A DNA stretch of 64,000 nt, taken from the NCBI RefSeq assembly GCF_002879865.1, contig NZ_PNXY01000006.1, positions 1 through 64,000 on the forward strand, given 5' to 3'. Within the stretch, counting starts at the first letter, position 1. Each line of letters opens with the position of its first letter. Made by a program: the position numbers and the translations under genes. The notes under the pieces were generated by a model. The model searched no databases. It had not been told where the DNA came from and saw nothing but the letters and a program-made list of their open reading frames with translations. Positions 63,755-64,000 of this stretch are shown one piece after another. This stretch comes from Paraburkholderia rhynchosiae. GTDB lineage: Bacteria; Pseudomonadota; Gammaproteobacteria; Burkholderiales; Burkholderiaceae.

Positions 63755-64000
63755 ATGTTCAATGTCGTTCTCGTCGAACCGGAAATTCCGCCGAACACCG
63801 GCAACGTTATCCGCCTGTGCGCCAATACGGGCGCGCGTCTGCATCTGATAGAGCCGCTCGGTTTTCCGCTCGACGACGCCAAGCTGCGTCGCGCCGGCCT
63901 CGATTATCACGAGTACGCGAAGATGAACGTGCATGCCAACTGGGCTGAGTTCATCGCGAAGGAATCGCCGGACCCCGCGCGCATGTTCGCGTTCACCACG
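63755..64000 (+). CDS. trmL: tRNA (cytidine34-2'-O)-methyltransferase (5' part, runs off the window)
   Basis: The first 82 codons of a SPOUT methyltransferase: [20 protein letters not shown] and [20 protein letters not shown] match the TrmL/YibK N-terminus, with the conserved Glu-Pro-x-Ile-Pro-x-Asn-x-Gly motif. It methylates the wobble base of two tRNA-Leu species in E. coli. The SAM-binding knot lies beyond base 64000. Confidence 0.93.
   Translation, partial: MFNVVLVEPEIPPNTGNVIRLCANTGARLHLIEPLGFPLDDAKLRRAGLDYHEYAKMNVHANWAEFIAKESPDPARMFAFTT

Overview
The window is a gene-dense, high-GC stretch of a beta-proteobacterial main chromosome. Gene order, codon use and protein sequences all point to Burkholderia sensu lato, most likely Paraburkholderia; this is inferred from sequence memory, not from a search. 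Almost everything is chromosomal core. I see no insertion sequence, prophage, CRISPR array or plasmid-type module.

Layout. 1-3.7 kb: 5' part of an MFS exporter divergent from uvrA. 3.7-6.7 kb: an AI-2E-family permease, then the wreck of a TonB-dependent receptor gene divergent from a PepSY membrane protein with a possible Fur box between them. 6.8-12.1 kb: leftward run Kef-type antiporter, apt, LysE exporter, Nudix protein, purU. 12.2-21.7 kb: the conserved envelope and nitrogen-PTS cluster kdsD-kdsC-lptC-lptA-lptB-rpoN-hpf-ptsN-hprK-rapZ plus a Lon-N protein. 21.7-29.8 kb: mutM-mutY leftward; TPR protein, lolB, ispE, tRNA-Gln, prs, rplY, pth rightward. 29.9-36.9 kb: a palindromic repeat cluster, hisC, then rsmD-coaD-ferredoxin, ftsY, a FAH-family hydrolase with maiA, and ybiB. 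36.9-39.5 kb is the only decayed accessory-like stretch: a leucine-codon-rich leader peptide with a perfect pause hairpin upstream of a leuA gene that has lost its middle and end, an NTF2-like protein and a PagL-like protein. 39.5-40.4 kb: rpoH. 40.9-48.3 kb: leftward N-acetylglucosamine operon nagR-nagA-SIS deaminase-(EIIA-HPr-EI)-nagE, a complete PEP-to-sugar phosphorelay plus catabolism under one GntR regulator. 48.7-51 kb: MarR-GNAT fusion, metQ, YciI protein. 51.0-61.6 kb: aa3 cytochrome c oxidase structural genes (DUF2244-ctaC-ctaD-small-ctaG-DUF2970-ctaE) and assembly genes (SURF1-SCO-like-ctaA-ctaB-SCO1). 61.9-64 kb: BioC-like methyltransferase, ComF protein and the start of trmL.

The most interesting signals are regulatory or decay-related. 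The rpoH upstream region carries a textbook sigma-E-type promoter with a perfect CIRCE (HrcA) operator over its predicted start site. The leu leader appears to have outlived its leuA gene. Four TGGT/ACCA half-sites with exact dyad spacing are laid over a strong promoter in front of nagR. The palindromic repeats beside hisC show compensatory stem changes. Cytochrome oxidase subunit II is fused to both a cytochrome c and an OmpA-type peptidoglycan-binding domain. I found no convincing wholly new multi-gene system.
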